A DNA stretch of 64,000 nt from Tanypteryx hageni (lineage: Eukaryota > Arthropoda > Insecta > Odonata > Petaluridae), in the NCBI GenBank assembly GCA_028673005.1, contig CM054112.1, positions 192,251,518-192,315,517 on the forward strand. Reading direction: 5' to 3'. Numbering within the stretch: the first letter of the stretch is position 1; every line of letters starts with the position of its first letter. The notes beneath the pieces are model-generated. The model ran no database searches. It had not been told where the DNA came from and saw only the letters and a list, made by a program, of their open reading frames with translations. This document shows positions 40,301 through 53,272 of this stretch, piece after piece. The position numbers were made by a program, and so were the translations under genes.

Positions 40301-43300
40301 ACTAACTCAGCATTGTCTTATTATATGATGCTCAAAGTTTATGATAGACGATGGATCCCATGCTACTAATTGCTGAAGTAAGACGGAGTATGTATTATTG
40401 TTAGCAAGATTTCATCTCATAGTTTCCAGCAACACGTACCATGCTCGTTCAGTTGCCTACAAAACGAACTGGGTTGAAGTTGCAACGAAAAACAGCGTAA
40501 CGATATGAGTTCAATCTTAAATACTTAGCTTAACATAATAACATTAGAATTCAAGTTTAGTTCGCAATAAAACAATTATTATGACTCACAAAAAATATCA
40601 ACATTCATATAATTTTCTTCCGGTAGACTAGATGCAATCATATACCAATGACATCCCTTCATTGGACGTTTTTCTTCATTCTCTTTTATAACTATATCGT
40701 CAAACTGATCTTTACATTTTCAAATTTGGTCATACTTGTCCTAACTCCGAAAAAAATTATTTCTGGCCAAAAACATTAATATATCAAATATAGATCATAT
40801 GTACAACAAGACAAGTGATAGTTTTCATACAACACTCCATTCAAAATAATACACTAAACACAATCTAGCCACACTTTTGTTTTGTCGCTTTTATTAATGT
40901 AAATTAAATAACTTATTGTTAGTTGAAGATGTAAGAGTAAGAGAAAGAAAAAGTACAGCCACATAACAATGGCTCGATGAGTGAATTTCATTTTCCCATT
41001 GACGTAAAGAATTTTCTAAATCAAAAATGCGTTTATTTTTTTAATTTGAATCCTTATTACATAAAAATTTCAAACAGCTTACGTACATTCGCTAAGAGCC
41101 GCGAGCATGAGTGAAATTCTGCGAAATTTAAACTTTAGCTTACGTATTTAATTAGCGGCCCTCTCACATCATTGTTCGAGCTTTGATTACATTAGGACTG
41201 CAACTTGCGCTGGGCGAACTTATAAGATCAGATAGAGCCTATGTAATTTTCCACTCTTGACTTATTAACACCCCTGGCGAATGATAAATTATCTAAAACA
41301 TAAGTACAGCACTTCGCTAATTTGTTTTTCTTTAATTTCTGTAAAAGTTCCTTTTTAAGCATTTTAAAGCATTGTTTTCGGCACTCCAAGACAATTGATC
41401 CCTCGTATGTATCGATTTTCATTACGAGGACTTAAAAAACAATGTCGATCTTGACTTTCAGCGCCCATGAGAAAGTTTCCGCGAGGTTCGCGAGCCGGTG
41501 CACTGATGCGAGGAAGTGGCTGAATTAGATTATCCGTAGGGTTAATTCTTTATGAGAGAAATAATTCATCACTTAATTACGCTTTCACTTGCCTAAACTT
41601 GGAGCGGCTACATTTTTCCCGAAATGAATCGCCGCAACATGGAACGAAATTACTCCTAAACTGTATGATTCAATATTTAGAGAAACACTAAGGAAGATAG
41701 AAAGAAAATAAACAGACAGGTGAGGGAATAATTACAGAGCAAATTACATAAGGCTCTTTTTTCTTGTTTTAGGATTATGACGTCATCATGAAATTAAATC
41801 TTCGATTGAGATTGACGGCCCCATAACATGGTCTATAAATTCCCTTTAAAATCTTTATATCTAAGCTATGTAACAATGTGTTTCTCATTTAAAAACAGTG
41901 GACTCGTTGCCATGGCAGTTGACGTTTACTATTGCTAAAAACAGGAAATGTTTCTTCTATTTTGCATTAAAAACAATTGTTCGCAAGCAAAATCATAATG
42001 TCCTGCGCCTATTTCATGTTTTTCTTATGGGATGTAGAAATGAGACAAAGGGTTCGGAAAAGACACCGATTACTCCATTTTACCATGCCAATTCCTCATA
42101 TAGACCGCCCTATCCTGAAAATTTGTCGTCTCCAAGTAGCATGATGCTAGATATTGCCCGTACAGACGGGCGGGCGGACGGACAGAAATCGAATACATAA
42201 GCAATTTTTTTAGGAAAATGCTGTAATAAAGCTACAATGTGCATAAAAATGTAAATAAAATAAAAAATTGATTAATTAATGAAATATTGGTTCCTCGCCA
42301 GGGACTGGTTGTCACACTCATGCACGCACTCAATCATTCAAACACAACTAAATCCTAAAGATGGAAAAAAAAGGAAAAGATCGCCAGGGACCCGGATATC
42401 ACACCGTTGTTAGGAGGCTTGTGCGTCTGGTTGAGCACGACAGGGACCGACAAAAAAACAACACTAACTCACACAGACATGCAACTGAACAAGCAAGTAA
42501 GGAAAGGGATGCTGAGGCAGACACTAAAGGCAACGAGACAGAATACTGAGTCGATTGACGAAAAATCGATGTCTATTTGCTTTCGTTTAGGATGAGTTAG
42601 CGCGAAAGACAGACTGACGGACAATCCGAACGCGTAACAGATTTTTTTTTGAAAAATCCCTAAAAAAAGGAGAAAGGAAAATTAATACTTAGTTTTGTGG
42701 GAAATTATCCCGCGCTAGGTACGTAATATCACGCGAAATTTTCTAAAAGGTTTGTGTCTTCTGACAGCGACTTGTTATATGAACCACTCATACAAGTACG
42801 CACTCGGTCTCACAAACGAAAATTCTCTAAATACTGTCAGGAAGCGAAGTAAACTAGATTTGTATTTCGAGTGCCAAGCTCTCATCATCAATAGCTGATT
42901 TGCAATGAGGTGGCAGTGTATTGGATCCCTAATTTATTCTGTACTGTACTGGTGTGAAAGTGAAAGGAGGTCGAGGTTCAACCGTTATACTCTAGAGTGG
43001 TGAAAGGGGAATAGAACCTCGGTTGTTATTCATAACTGTGTCTTTGTATTTGTTTATGTTTATGCTTTCGTGGGCGCCTGACTTGTAGTGATTGTGTATT
43101 GATTTAAAGTCCTTCATGGTGATAGGGTGATTGTTTTCATGGATGGGTAATGCAATTCGTAATCCATGTTGCCAATAATATCTCCAAGAAGACTTGGAAC
43201 GCCGTCACAGACTACCATTGGATAGATGTGATCCGGCATAGGCACAAAAATAAAAATTTTGGTAACTAGGTGCATTAAAATGTTATCGATAGATCGATGC

Positions 43301-46163
43301 GCATAATGAAATAGGCTCGACCGTTTAATGCACGAATCATGTTTCTATTAATTTTTATATTTATATCATAAAAGTAATTCATGGCCAATTACAAATAGTG
43401 TCTGGGTAAAACATCAATAGAAATGCCCACGTTCACGGAATGATTCGAAGAGGCGATCAAAGCGCTGGAAGCCGGTTAATCCATCCTCTGCAGGAACCGA
43501 GGAATCAATCGGACCGATTAAAATGGCTTCGCAAAACACGCCGAACGAATTGCGTCCATGAAACTTGACCCGAGACCAAAAATCTGCACTAATATCTCAT
43601 CACCAGAAACTTTTACCACGCAGTCCCATCGATCGACTTAAAAATGAGAGCACCTCTAATATATGAGGGAATGATATTCAGTCGCGACCGAATCGGCAAT
43701 GGTCGTAATGGCCCGTTCCATCCGTCGTCCTATGCTGAGAGAAGTTGCGTCAAAATGAAGTGGAATCGAACGCGATCCGTGGCGCGGAGTCTTAAGAGTA
43801 AAAACGTGCGACGGAGTGGAAGGTTCAAAGGTCACACGTTTCACGGAGGGAGAAGGTACGCCGAAGGAGATAGAGAAAGAGAAAATGGGGCATTGGAAGC
43901 TATAAGGGCTCTGGGTTGGGACTCAAGTTTGAAGTTCGTGGACACATCAAGGGGAGGATGGTGATGGGCGTATGATGCAGGAGAGCGGAGGAAGAGAGAG
44001 AGATAGATAAGAAGGCAAGAAGAGAAAGGATAGAGACAGGATAAGGGCATTGATTCCCTCAGTCCATCTCTCAGGAGCAAATCCTCTCACTTCCTCCGGC
44101 CAAGAAAATAGAAAAGAGAGATGAGTTCAAAGGGAGAAAGAAAAACCTGCTCGACGAAGTCCCTAGAGCATTTTTTTCACTCACCACTCTCCCGCGTTTA
44201 CTCTCTTTCCGTCTCTCTCCTCTCTCTCTCCCTCTCACCCTCTCCCTCCCCTTCTTTCCCCCTTTACTTTCCCGCTCTCGAAACAAAAGCGTAACCGTTT
44301 GTTCCGTGAGGTGTCCTCGGAGCAACGGGCGAAGAAATGGAAGGAAAAAAAACTTACTTTTTTCCTGGAGAGACTGTTGATAAATAATTCCCCGCGAGGA
44401 TACGTTGTGCTTGATTTCAATTCTATTAAAAAACGGCGCGACCTAAATCGTTAAGTTTAATTTACGTCCTCGCGTCGCGAATTGAAGGGTTTTTTTTTAG
44501 GGGAAGATGCGATGATGACGAAAAACAATTGTAACGTTCGTCGAAAAGGGCACTTTTAATCAGCTGAGTGCCTCTCCGGCCCACGTAAGTTTTAACGTTA
44601 AATAAAGAATTCTTTCGAGTAAGAATAATTGTCGGAAGTGGTTGCCGCAAGAGAATCGGGGATATAAAATTGCCTCATTCGAAAATATAGCTAGGATAAT
44701 GTTCCATCATTGGATATTTTTGGCGTCCTAGTAATACTGTTCCCGATACACGATTTATATGAATGCAATATCCTGAATAAGTTCTAAATACAAAACGAGA
44801 GATGAAGAAAATTAAAACGTGCAAAAATGCGCGATGGAAAACTCGATTCTTTCCTACAAGACTACGTTTTTTTAAATTCAATACATTTCTGTAGGTTCTC
44901 CAGTGGGATGAGCAAAAGCTTACAGTTGAAGAGAATTATTTGGCTCATCGACCGTCAATTTGTTCACTTTTTGGTAGATGTTTTCGCTAATTTGCGTTTA
45001 TTTCGGATTTATTTGAATTTTAATTGCCACCCAAATATTCCTTCATTTAAAAAAAAATACAAGAATGATAGAGTGGCAATGGATTTAAAAAAACTTCCCT
45101 CACTAATTGAATCGCGAATTTAGCCGAAAATCATAATTGGCAGCCTACAGTGATTTCGCGTGACATAACATACACTCGAATTAATTTCAATTAAAATTAT
45201 CAGACGGTTTACGGTTTCTCGCTAAGACAAGGTCGGAACATTTTGGTGAAATGCAATGTTTTGAAACCTAATCGTCAAAACACGAGCAACAGAAAACGTA
45301 GACCTGCACAAAAAGAAAGAAGACAAAAACTTTACAGCATCTTCCCTCGTCGAACGGCGAGGACTGCTGGAGAGTTTTATTCTTCAATTCGAAGTGACCC
45401 CGCGCCACCCTAATGGCGCCGAAATATCGAAATAGATCACGTGACCTGGAGTCTTGAAGAATTCCGTCCAACCGACTGCAACGCGATCGATTCCGCAACA
45501 CGCGCAACTTTTTTTTTAGTCGACGATCCGAAAATTTTAACGACGAAACGTTGCCAAAAAATAAAAAAGAGAGCGCGAGATAGAAGACACTCGAAATAAA
45601 TTAAAGTTTCAACGCGAATCGCTCTGAAATAATAATTCCCTTTTTATCCTAACGGAATTTGTCGAATTTTTTTCTCTCGTCGATCTCCTTTTTCCCCCTT
45701 TAACGCGGGCAAAAAGTTCCGGCGGAGGAAAAAAAAGAGGTTCGATTATCCCTAAGCGAACCGGGAAAGTCAACATTGGCAGTCGCGCTCTCTTGAAATG
45801 TTGATGCCTCTGAAAGCCTCGGACGAGGTCGAGGGAACGGTTGAAGGGTTCCCCGTTGCCCATGCTACGTACTTCCCGCTACTCACCTGAGAGCGGGGCA
45901 AGACCCCGAATCCAAACTTCTTAACGCGGCTTTTATTTCTGTTTCCCGCTCTCCCGTTTTTTTACGATTCTCTAGCCTCTCGCATGTCCTACTTTCCTGT
46001 GAGGGATAAACCGAACTTTTTTCTTTCAGCGTCTGGGATACGAAATTTTTTGAATGCGTGCCCTCCTTTGCCGGGCATCGAATCTTTGGTGTTCTTACTT
46101 TAGAGTAGGTCGTTGCGCATTTCTTCTCTCCTTTTTTTTGATGAAAATCGGTCCCTCTTATCT
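34369..46163 (+). other. Predicted intron 1, fifth part
   Basis: About 11.8 kb without a recognisable gene. It has G-rich or C-rich patches at 34980-35430, 39180-39560 and 43900-44290, a (TC)n tract, and a GGGCGGGCGGACGGACAG string at 42168 of the kind seen in repeat tails. Short hydrophilic ORFs at 42361-42595 look like chance. Confidence 0.4.
38318..38366. repeat. (TC)n-rich tract
   Basis: TTCTCTCTCTCTC and CTCTCTCTTTCTCTCTC runs; GAGAG on the minus strand could bind GAGA-type factors. Function not shown. Confidence 0.7.
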
Positions 46164-46608
46164 CAGTGGTTCCCAAACTTATTGGGAGGGAGGGGCACCC
46201 TTTCAGAGACGAACAGAATTTCTGCGGCTCACCCACGATGAAACGATTATTTATTTAATTGACTCATAAACAGCCGTTGCCGGTCTTTTACGGTAAGCTT
46301 AATGACGACGATAAGACGATCACATACAACCAAGCCCTCAGCTGAATTCGAACCCGATACATGACTGAGAGCCAGACGTGATAACTACACCTCTATCAAT
46401 GCCGACAAGGTTGCAAATGTATACAAAACGGCATCACGGCGTTTGGATGCATTCATTTGTTGGTACTGCATCACTGCCAATTTATTAGAAGGGTATATTA
46501 TTGCACTAAAGATGTATCAACATTTGCAAATCGTTGATTTATTTACTTAAGGAAGTTTTTCGTGGCATCCTTAACAATCAGCCGCGGCACCCAGTTTGGG
46601 AAACACTG
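46164..46608. mobile_element. hAT-like MITE containing a tRNA-like segment
   Basis: Termini CAGTGGTTCCCAAACT and (read inward from the right) CAGTGTTTCCCAAACT match at 15 of 16 positions. Flanking 8-mers TCTTATCT and TTCAATAT no longer match, suggesting age. Inside, at 46335-46405, the minus strand reads a tRNA-like GTAGTTATCACGTCTGG and box B GGTTCGAATTC. No transposase is present. Confidence 0.7.
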
Positions 46609-47234
46609 TTCAATATAATAATAATCGATAAACGAAATCACAGACACAGTAACCCCCGATTATGCGTGTGCGGATTAAAGAAGCGTTCTAAAGTGAGTTT
46701 AAATTTTCCCTGATGACATCTGTTCAGAACTCCATTTTTTAAGGCACAAACTTTCTAGCCCTTTAGTAACTTTATTTATTATTCGTCATCAACTCACAAA
46801 AAGCGCCCTGATGCCATTCAGTCTCAGTTAACACTTTTATTTATTTTTGTACCATTACACGAATCTTAATATTTAATAAAATGACTTTTTTTGCATATAC
46901 GTCGTTTTCGTTCGGATGAATACGGCAGGGAACCTTTTTACGTACATAAATTATGCAATATTTAACAAATTTTGCTCTTAAAATTTAATCCTTTGTATTA
47001 GCCGTGCTTTCCATTTTAACTGTGCCCACCTGCTGCAATACACACGGATAATCGGGGTTTTACTGTTTGTATAAATGAGATTTATTCGTGTATTCAATGA
47101 TGAATGTCTTGAGTGGGTGTTTAGAGGTGTGCTTAGAGTTGGACGGTTTCTTTCTAAATTGTGTATCCCATAAATACGATGAAAAATGCTGATCGTAGAT
47201 ATCTTATGCGGCAGGCATATGTTAGAATACAGGA

Positions 47235-47400
47235 GGAATTATAAATCAGGAGAAAAATTCTACCACGAATCCTGAGGTAGAAAATTTAGTCTGGCATGAT
47301 AATTCAGTTGTAAAATATACGTCAGGCAAGTGGAAGACCCTGGTTCGATTTTTAGTCATGGCAGAATTTTTCTCCATCTTTCGAATTTCTTCCATATTCC
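47235..47400. repeat. tRNA-derived SINE traces in opposite orientations
   Basis: At 47297-47400 the + strand reads a tRNA-like head (TAATTCAGTTGTAAAATA, then CCCTGGTTCGATTTT) followed by TCATGGCAGAATTTTTCTCC. At about 47238-47272 the reverse complement of a similar tail (GTGGTAGAATTTTTCTCCTG) is present. The same tail recurs at 48076-48105. Confidence 0.6.
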
Positions 47401-47416
47401 AGCATATGCCTGTCAC

Positions 47417-47737
47417 CAGGGGCGGCCAGAGGAATTTTAACGCTCCGGGAGAGAGAGCATTCCAGCGCTATCCTCCGTATGTTTGCTGAGATATTTTTGA
47501 AGTACATGTTAATTTATTCATCGTCCTATAAAAATTGTCGATAATGAAAAAATATAATGGATGCCATCAAGATTCCAGCCTATTCCGCGATGTAAATTGG
47601 TATCATATATTTATTCTTTTGCTAGTAATGCATAGATAAATGATCGGGGGGCGACCCCATGATTTTGGCGCCCCGGGCGGCCGCCCGTACCTCGGCCCGC
47701 CAATACCTCGGCCCGCCAATACCTCGGCCCGTTCCTG
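47417..47737. mobile_element. hAT-like MITE, family A copy 1
   Basis: Starts CAGGGGCGGCCAGAGG and ends CGGCCCGTTCCTG, flanked by CCTGTCAC (47409-47416) and TCTGTCGC (47738-47745), 6 of 8 identical. The body matches 62111-62411, sharing AAGTACATGTTAATTTATTC and GCATAGATAAATGATCGG. The right end carries three short tandem copies of TACCTCGGCCCGCCAA. Confidence 0.7.
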
Positions 47738-47754
47738 TCTGTCGCATAGGCCGC

Positions 47755-47979
47755 CATGTTTCTCAGCCTTTTAGGAATCGCGGAACCCCTACGAAGTTCA
47801 ACATTTTCCCCGTGAGAAGTTCATACATTTTTAATTCATTGTCTCATTCTTTCACTATGAAATATTAACCAAAGTTGTGCGCGGGATCAAACAAGTTATA
47901 GATATAAATAAACATCATCCCTTACTTAACTCGGGGACCCCCGATAAATAACGCGCGGACCCTCGTTTGAGAAACACTG
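47755..47979. mobile_element. Short hAT-like MITE
   Basis: Termini CATGTTTCTCAGCC and (inward from the right) CAGTGTTTCTCAAAC enclose about 225 bp. It lies 17 bp after the family A MITE. Target duplication is not convincing. Right-end sequence GCGCGGACCCTCGTTTGAGA is typical of hAT termini. Confidence 0.5.
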
Positions 47980-48075
47980 GTATAAGGGATCTATGAGCCA
48001 TACTTTCTATCATGTTCTTAAGTCATTCTCACCAGTGAGAAGGTAGTGGTTTTTTATGTACCTCATGCAGGACTA

Positions 48076-48110
48076 TCATGGCAGAATTTTTTCCCTGATT
48101 TCCATAAACC
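48076..48110 (+). repeat. SINE tail fragment
   Basis: TCATGGCAGAATTTTT (48076-48091) is identical to 47356-47371 and is followed by TTCCCTGATTTCC. The tRNA-like head upstream is mostly eroded. Confidence 0.5.
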
Positions 48111-48213
48111 ATAAATAATTAAATGACTTTGCAAGTGAATATGAATAGAAATAAATAGCATCATTCCGATTAAATCTCTAATCAGAAAGGGAAGAACAAG
48201 ATTTAGATATCAT

Positions 48214-48610
48214 CAGAGGCGGATATAGGGCCAGGCGATCTAGGCGACCGCCTAGGGAAAGGGAGGCCAACCGGCGGCTCTTCAAACGTTAACGTGCGTC
48301 TCCTTTGAGTAGAAATACGGTACTAGCTTCGATAGATGGCATCATATGCTTAATTGTTAAAAACGTAAGCATGCCGAAAGAGACGATGTTTTGGTATTCA
48401 ACGCCCAGACGGCGATTGTATTAGATGAGTTGTAGTCATCCTACGAAATAAATTTTTCTTTTCACCTGCCAGGCTAGATTCAGAAGATGAAACTAAAATT
48501 GCCCGATCGGCGATTTTGTATATTATTTCATATCGCAGCAGCTCCTTGGCAACGTACATTGGTTAATTCTGGATCCTTATCAGACTCTGGTTGGCCACCC
48601 CTTGCCTACG
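48214..48610 (+). mobile_element. Probable hAT-like relic
   Basis: CAGAGGCGGATATAGGGC at 48214 followed by TAGGCGACCGCCTAGGG resembles a hAT terminus. A weak inverted match (CACCCCTTGCCTACGCCG) lies near 48600. No target duplication was found, so the right boundary is tentative. Confidence 0.35.
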
Positions 48611-48984
48611 CCGTCGATGCTCTTGGGCCTGAAGGCGCTAAATAGGTAACGTTAACAGAGTCAGGAGCTAAGTGCGAGAGGGGAAAGAAATGTACGCATT
48701 GAGTATGAAAAGTCCCAACTCAAAGAAGTGGTCAAGCATCCTATATGATGAGGACGATCAACGTAAACGATGACGGGCGAAAATCAGTCTCAACTGATTG
48801 GTATAATTGAAAAAACTACTCTAGACTTTGAGCTGCGAAGAAGTTCAAATATTCCAATATATAAAATTTTTCAGAAAGAAGAAAAAACGTTTAATATCTC
48901 TTTGGCAAGAATTTTTGGAATGGGTGAGGTTAAAAGCTTATCACATGTAGATTCAGGGGTATAAACAGATTTGAACTGTGGGGG

Positions 48985-50400
48985 TAATCCGAAATTTTTT
49001 GTTTGGACTTGCCTGGTTTTGAATCCAAAATTGAAGGTGGCTGGTTTTGAAACGGAATATTGAAATACCGTTTATTAACTATTATTTTAAAACAAATATG
49101 TATTTAAAAAGGGATATTGAACTTAAAAACATATAATAACACAAATACCTTCGTTGTATAACAATAAAAATTAAAAATTACGAAATTCAAAATTGCTTTA
49201 AATAAAAAGTGAACAAAAGAAATTCTTGTGGTGACATAAACATCTTTTGGACCGCAGTAAATAAAATATGTACAAAACATAAAGCTTATCACGGTTGCAT
49301 CAGCAGCTAATAATCACAAAAAAATCAAAACACTCCTCTATGCTCTAAAATTAGCTTTTTTTGGAACAAAAACAGTGAAATAATATTGACTAAATAAAAT
49401 TTGAATCATTTTCACAATTCATGTGATTTTCATCACAGTATTCCTCAAATTGTTCATTATTATTATTATTATAAACCATGCCTTCATTTCCATTAATGAC
49501 TTTGCAATAGAAAGCCAGTGAGCTTCAAGTGGCCCAGTCTTCACTATAGTATTTTACAAGTATATTTTTGATATCCCTTAGAATTAAGGGAGCTATTGGG
49601 ATCTCTACTGGTACAGGCAGTGGTCGAGTCAGTTTATGTTTTTTGTCAATGCTTTTGTAACTCCCGCTGTCAATTTGGTAGTACTAAAATATTGTTGTTA
49701 TTTTTCTTTTATTTTTTTCAAATAAAATCTTTTTGCTGCCTTAAATTTGAGGTGCCACTGCCCTGGTAATTTCAAAAATCTGCCAATATACTTTTCCAGT
49801 TATAGACTGTGCCTTCTAAAGGGACCGTTGTACCAAACTCAGAAACAATTGTACCATATTCAGATGGATCTATGATCGTATCATTTTTTTATTCGTTTTT
49901 CAATTTGTGTAAAAACCCTGTCTGAGGGGAGAAAAGAGCGTCCTACTACCGGAAATATAATTTCGACTTCTTTGATGTGTGGTGGAGCATTAGGAAAAAG
50001 ACAACAAGACAGCATCCTTATCATTGTTGTGTTTTTTCTGCCCTCCACATCCATCACAGATGATCCGGAGAGTCTTATCCTTAGTAGTTTGAGGGGAAAA
50101 AAATTGGACCCTTTTCCATGTTGAGTTTCATCCTATTCATAAATGAACACATTATCTTTACTAAGTTGTTTTTTGAGTCTCCTACAGAAAGATTGTATTT
50201 ATACAGCGTGACTGGTGTACCTTTCAGGAACTAATGAACTTGGCTAGTTTTGAAACTGAGAGGAGATTTTCGACATTTAATTTAAGTGGGAAGTAGCTGG
50301 TTCTGACTCGTAAAACTTTGTGGGTAGAAAGAAGGGACTTTGAACGCAAAAAAATTTACAAATTTTTTAACTTGACTGATTTTGAAACTAGACGACTCAT
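48985..50400 (-). pseudogene. Decayed DNA-transposon with DDE transposase fragments
   Basis: On the minus strand, between about 50150 and 49480, broken frames read in order FIYEWDETQHGKGSN, RIICDGCGGQKKHNND, NAPPHIKEVEIIFPVVGRSF then LPSDRVFTQIEKRIKK, then PSEYGTIVSEF, and KLPGQWHLKF-like and LMEMK remnants. The DGCGGQNKN and FPVxGHSFLPPDRVFGxIEK motifs are those of a widespread arthropod DDE-type transposase-derived protein. Stops, frameshifts and a deletion between the first two blocks make it dead. A motif close to GGCTGGTTTTGAAAC recurs at 49039, 50242 and 50374 and, less exactly, at 49010, suggesting subterminal repeats. Confidence 0.6.
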
Positions 50401-52229
50401 ATATATTGCAATCAACTGTTAATGTTTTCATTGCTTGTTTTCCTCTATAAAATTTACTCACAGGTTTTCTGAAATCTCGCAAACCACTATCGCTTGAGAT
50501 CTTGCACTCCCTAGATCCGTCTCTGGATATCATTAACATTATTTTTTTAAAGTGTATATTCAATCGGTTAAAATAATAATTTCCCATTAATAATCGAAAG
50601 ATTTCCCGACGAATGGCCGAAATTCATTACTTCAACGCGGAATGCATTCGCAAGAGAGTCGCATCCAAAATTCGATACCGTCCATTCCTTTAGTTATTTT
50701 TTCAGGAAGGGCAAAGTAGGACGCAAAAATTACCACGGTTTTAAATTAAGGTAATCATCTCCGTGACAGCAAGAGAGAAATTAAACGTCTAGGCGAACTA
50801 TATCCCTCTAGACTTCATAACAAACCTGTCATCGTACCTTTCCGAGTAAAAATATCCCTTTTTTTCGATCCCGCGGTACTGCTGTTTCTACCGAGACAAC
50901 GGCAGATGCACTTTTGAACAATTAAAGACGTTCCTAGCGACGGAACAAAGGGACGCGTATGTTCTTTTTTCGAACGGGAACGAGAGAAAAAAATAACCTT
51001 AGCGCTCGGAGGATGGGAAGAATGTAGAATCAAAGGAGGCTGCTAGTTTATAATGAACAAGAAGTTCTCCCGATAGTCGACTCGGGAGGATCCCAGTAGA
51101 TTAATATTTCCTCAGAATTAACAATGAAACGTGTTTGTAAACGAGGAAAACTTGCGCGTTCTTCTTCACATTTTCGTCCATTATGAATGAACCTGAGGAA
51201 TGAGGTGGGCTGACCACGAAATTGCCTTAGCTGCAGCGGAGAGGAGGAAATAATAGCTTGATTTGGTATCTAAATATAACCACGAAAAGGTAAAAAAAAT
51301 CTCCACATTACGCTTCAACGCTCTCGTTTCATCTCCATTTCCCGGTTGATAATTCACGAAGCGAAATGCAAGCTCGAAGCGAAATGTGAATAGGTCAAGG
51401 TTTCCTTTCGAATTAAAGAACATTATAAAAGGCCATTCATTGGTTCTCCTATAGCCTTGCATTTTATATTAATTTTTTTCTCCCAAACGGTTGGATAGGT
51501 CGTCATTTTCGAGTGAAAATATTCACGGTGAATAATTAAATCTAACGCCAATTAATTTAAAAAATTAACTTTAAAAGGGACAAAAAATATAGAAGAATAC
51601 TACAGAGGATCTAATTTATCATATTTACTTGTTACGGTAACTACATTTGGATTTTCGAGTTAGGCATACGGTCCGTATCAAACGGACGATATTGGAAACT
51701 TATATTAACCATAAACAATTAAACAGTTGTATAAAACTCCTTAAGCCAAAAAAATTGTAGGGTAAGCCCTATGCATTTCGCCCACTAAGTGGGCATCTTC
51801 AGGGGAGAACCTGCCTTGGCAGTGAACAAGGTTAACAATTAAGTTAACCGGGTAGAAATTTTATAGCTCGAATGCGCACAGGCTTTACAAAACTGTTTCA
51901 GAGCTGTATATACCCACTATAAGAGTTGCAGTTTCCACTGAATATCTCGCAAGGGAGTCGGTATGAGAGAAACTTTAAGTTTTCATTTTTAATCGATGAA
52001 CAATAGAGGAAAATCGAATCTCGGCATAAATATGTTTCGATGATGCATCGACTTAGAATCCGCGTTCGGGAAAATCGCAAAGGCCATCGTCTTCAGAAAG
52101 ATCTGCGAGGAAAATCAATCTTATCAAACCGTCACAGAAAAGTGGAATTAAAAAGCGGACGGACGGACACGGGTGCATTTGCCACATCGCTAATCACGTG
52201 ATCCAGGTCGGATCAGATATCATTGCGTA

Positions 52230-52720
52230 TTCGCACAGAAATTAGGGCGAGAGAGTTTCAACACGTGCCCGCTACCCCTCCCCCCTTTCCTCCCCTCCCA
52301 CCACCGTCCGTTCCTCGGACCGCTAGCTACAGGTGCGGCGCGGTCAAAAATCTCTCCGCACTTTGTGTGGTGCACCCACTCCCCCTTCTCCCTTCTCTAT
52401 ACCCACTCGCTCATGAGTATCGTGCGAAAACTAGTAGCCGCCTCCCACCTCCTCTTCCCACGTACGCCCATTCTTCCCCGGAAGCACCATTTCGGAGGAA
52501 GAAAGAGGCGGCTCCGGCAGAAAGGGGAGTCCCCGGACTAATTTCCCTCACGACTAGTTCAGGCGCTTCGGCCAGCTAAGTTGTAATTGAATTTTCAAGT
52601 CAGGCGCCGGCGGCCGAGTGTTTTGTCACCGACCGAGCAAGTAACCAGTAGATACGGCCGGGTCGAGTTTACACCACACGATACCAAAGGCGTTACACAC
52701 ACGGCGCTCTGCGGTCGTAA
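52230..52720 (+). other. GC-rich island upstream of DH31 exon 2
   Basis: C-rich and CpG-containing sequence (GGCGCCGGCGGCCG near 52607) contrasts with the AT-rich surroundings and lies about 2 kb before exon 2. It could be an alternative promoter or leader exon, but I find no TATA box or convincing donor. The ORFs at 52223-52579 and 52587-52892 are proline/serine low-complexity readings of this composition. Confidence 0.3.
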
Positions 52721-52781
52721 CCGAAGTTTGGATACTTTTCTTCACTTTTTTCTCGTTCTTTTTCGCTTCTCTTGTCTCCTC

Positions 52782-52812
52782 CCTCTCTTTCTCTCTCTCT
52801 CTCTCTCTCTCC
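52782..52812. repeat. (TC)n microsatellite
   Basis: TCTCTCTCTCTCTCTC run; a similar one lies at about 53795-53822. Both lie in intron 1 within 2 kb of exon 2. Confidence 0.8.
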
Positions 52813-53019
52813 CCAATCTCACTCGCTTTCCCATTCTGACGAGGGCGATAGTTCTAAGACGGGGTCTCGAAATAGATCTTCATGGGGACTAAATAGATAA
52901 TTAATATATAAATATTTGGCGGGCGCGACTGATAATAACCAGCCTAAGCAAGTCGTTGAGACTAAAAATCACATGACACAAAACGATTTCCATTTTAATC
53001 GATAACAAATTATAATACG

Positions 53020-53205
53020 ATTCCTAATTGATTTATTTTTAACTCTATTATTAAGCGCGTTTTACGGTCTTTCACAGTGCGGGAAACAAAGATAACAAAT
53101 ACAAACATATACCACCATGTCCTCATGTAGGATTCGAACCTACGATCCTTGCATTGGGAAATAGGCACGCTAACCATCCCTCTACCAAAGCCATCCCTAT
53201 TATTA
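53020..53205 (-). repeat. tRNA-derived SINE
   Basis: The minus strand reads a box A-like TGGTTAGCGTGCCTATTTCC and a box B GGTTCGAATCC (53130-53140) with paired T-arm GTAGG/CCTAC, followed by a body of about 100 bp. The acceptor stem does not pair and the anticodon arm is weak, so this is a SINE head. Confidence 0.65.
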
Positions 53206-53272
53206 ATACTCAAGCGCCGTGTAAGCTGTTACATTGTTTATTAATTCTTTGTTGTCCCTTGATTGTCTATCC

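Larger units (their letters stand above)
50401..53019 (+). other. Predicted intron 1, sixth part
   Basis: Apart from the GC-rich island and (TC)n run listed, nothing recognisable. Confidence 0.4.

Noticed and set aside
53110..53200. Candidate tRNA gene on the minus strand
   Set aside because: B box is good but acceptor and anticodon stems do not pair; interpreted as a SINE head.
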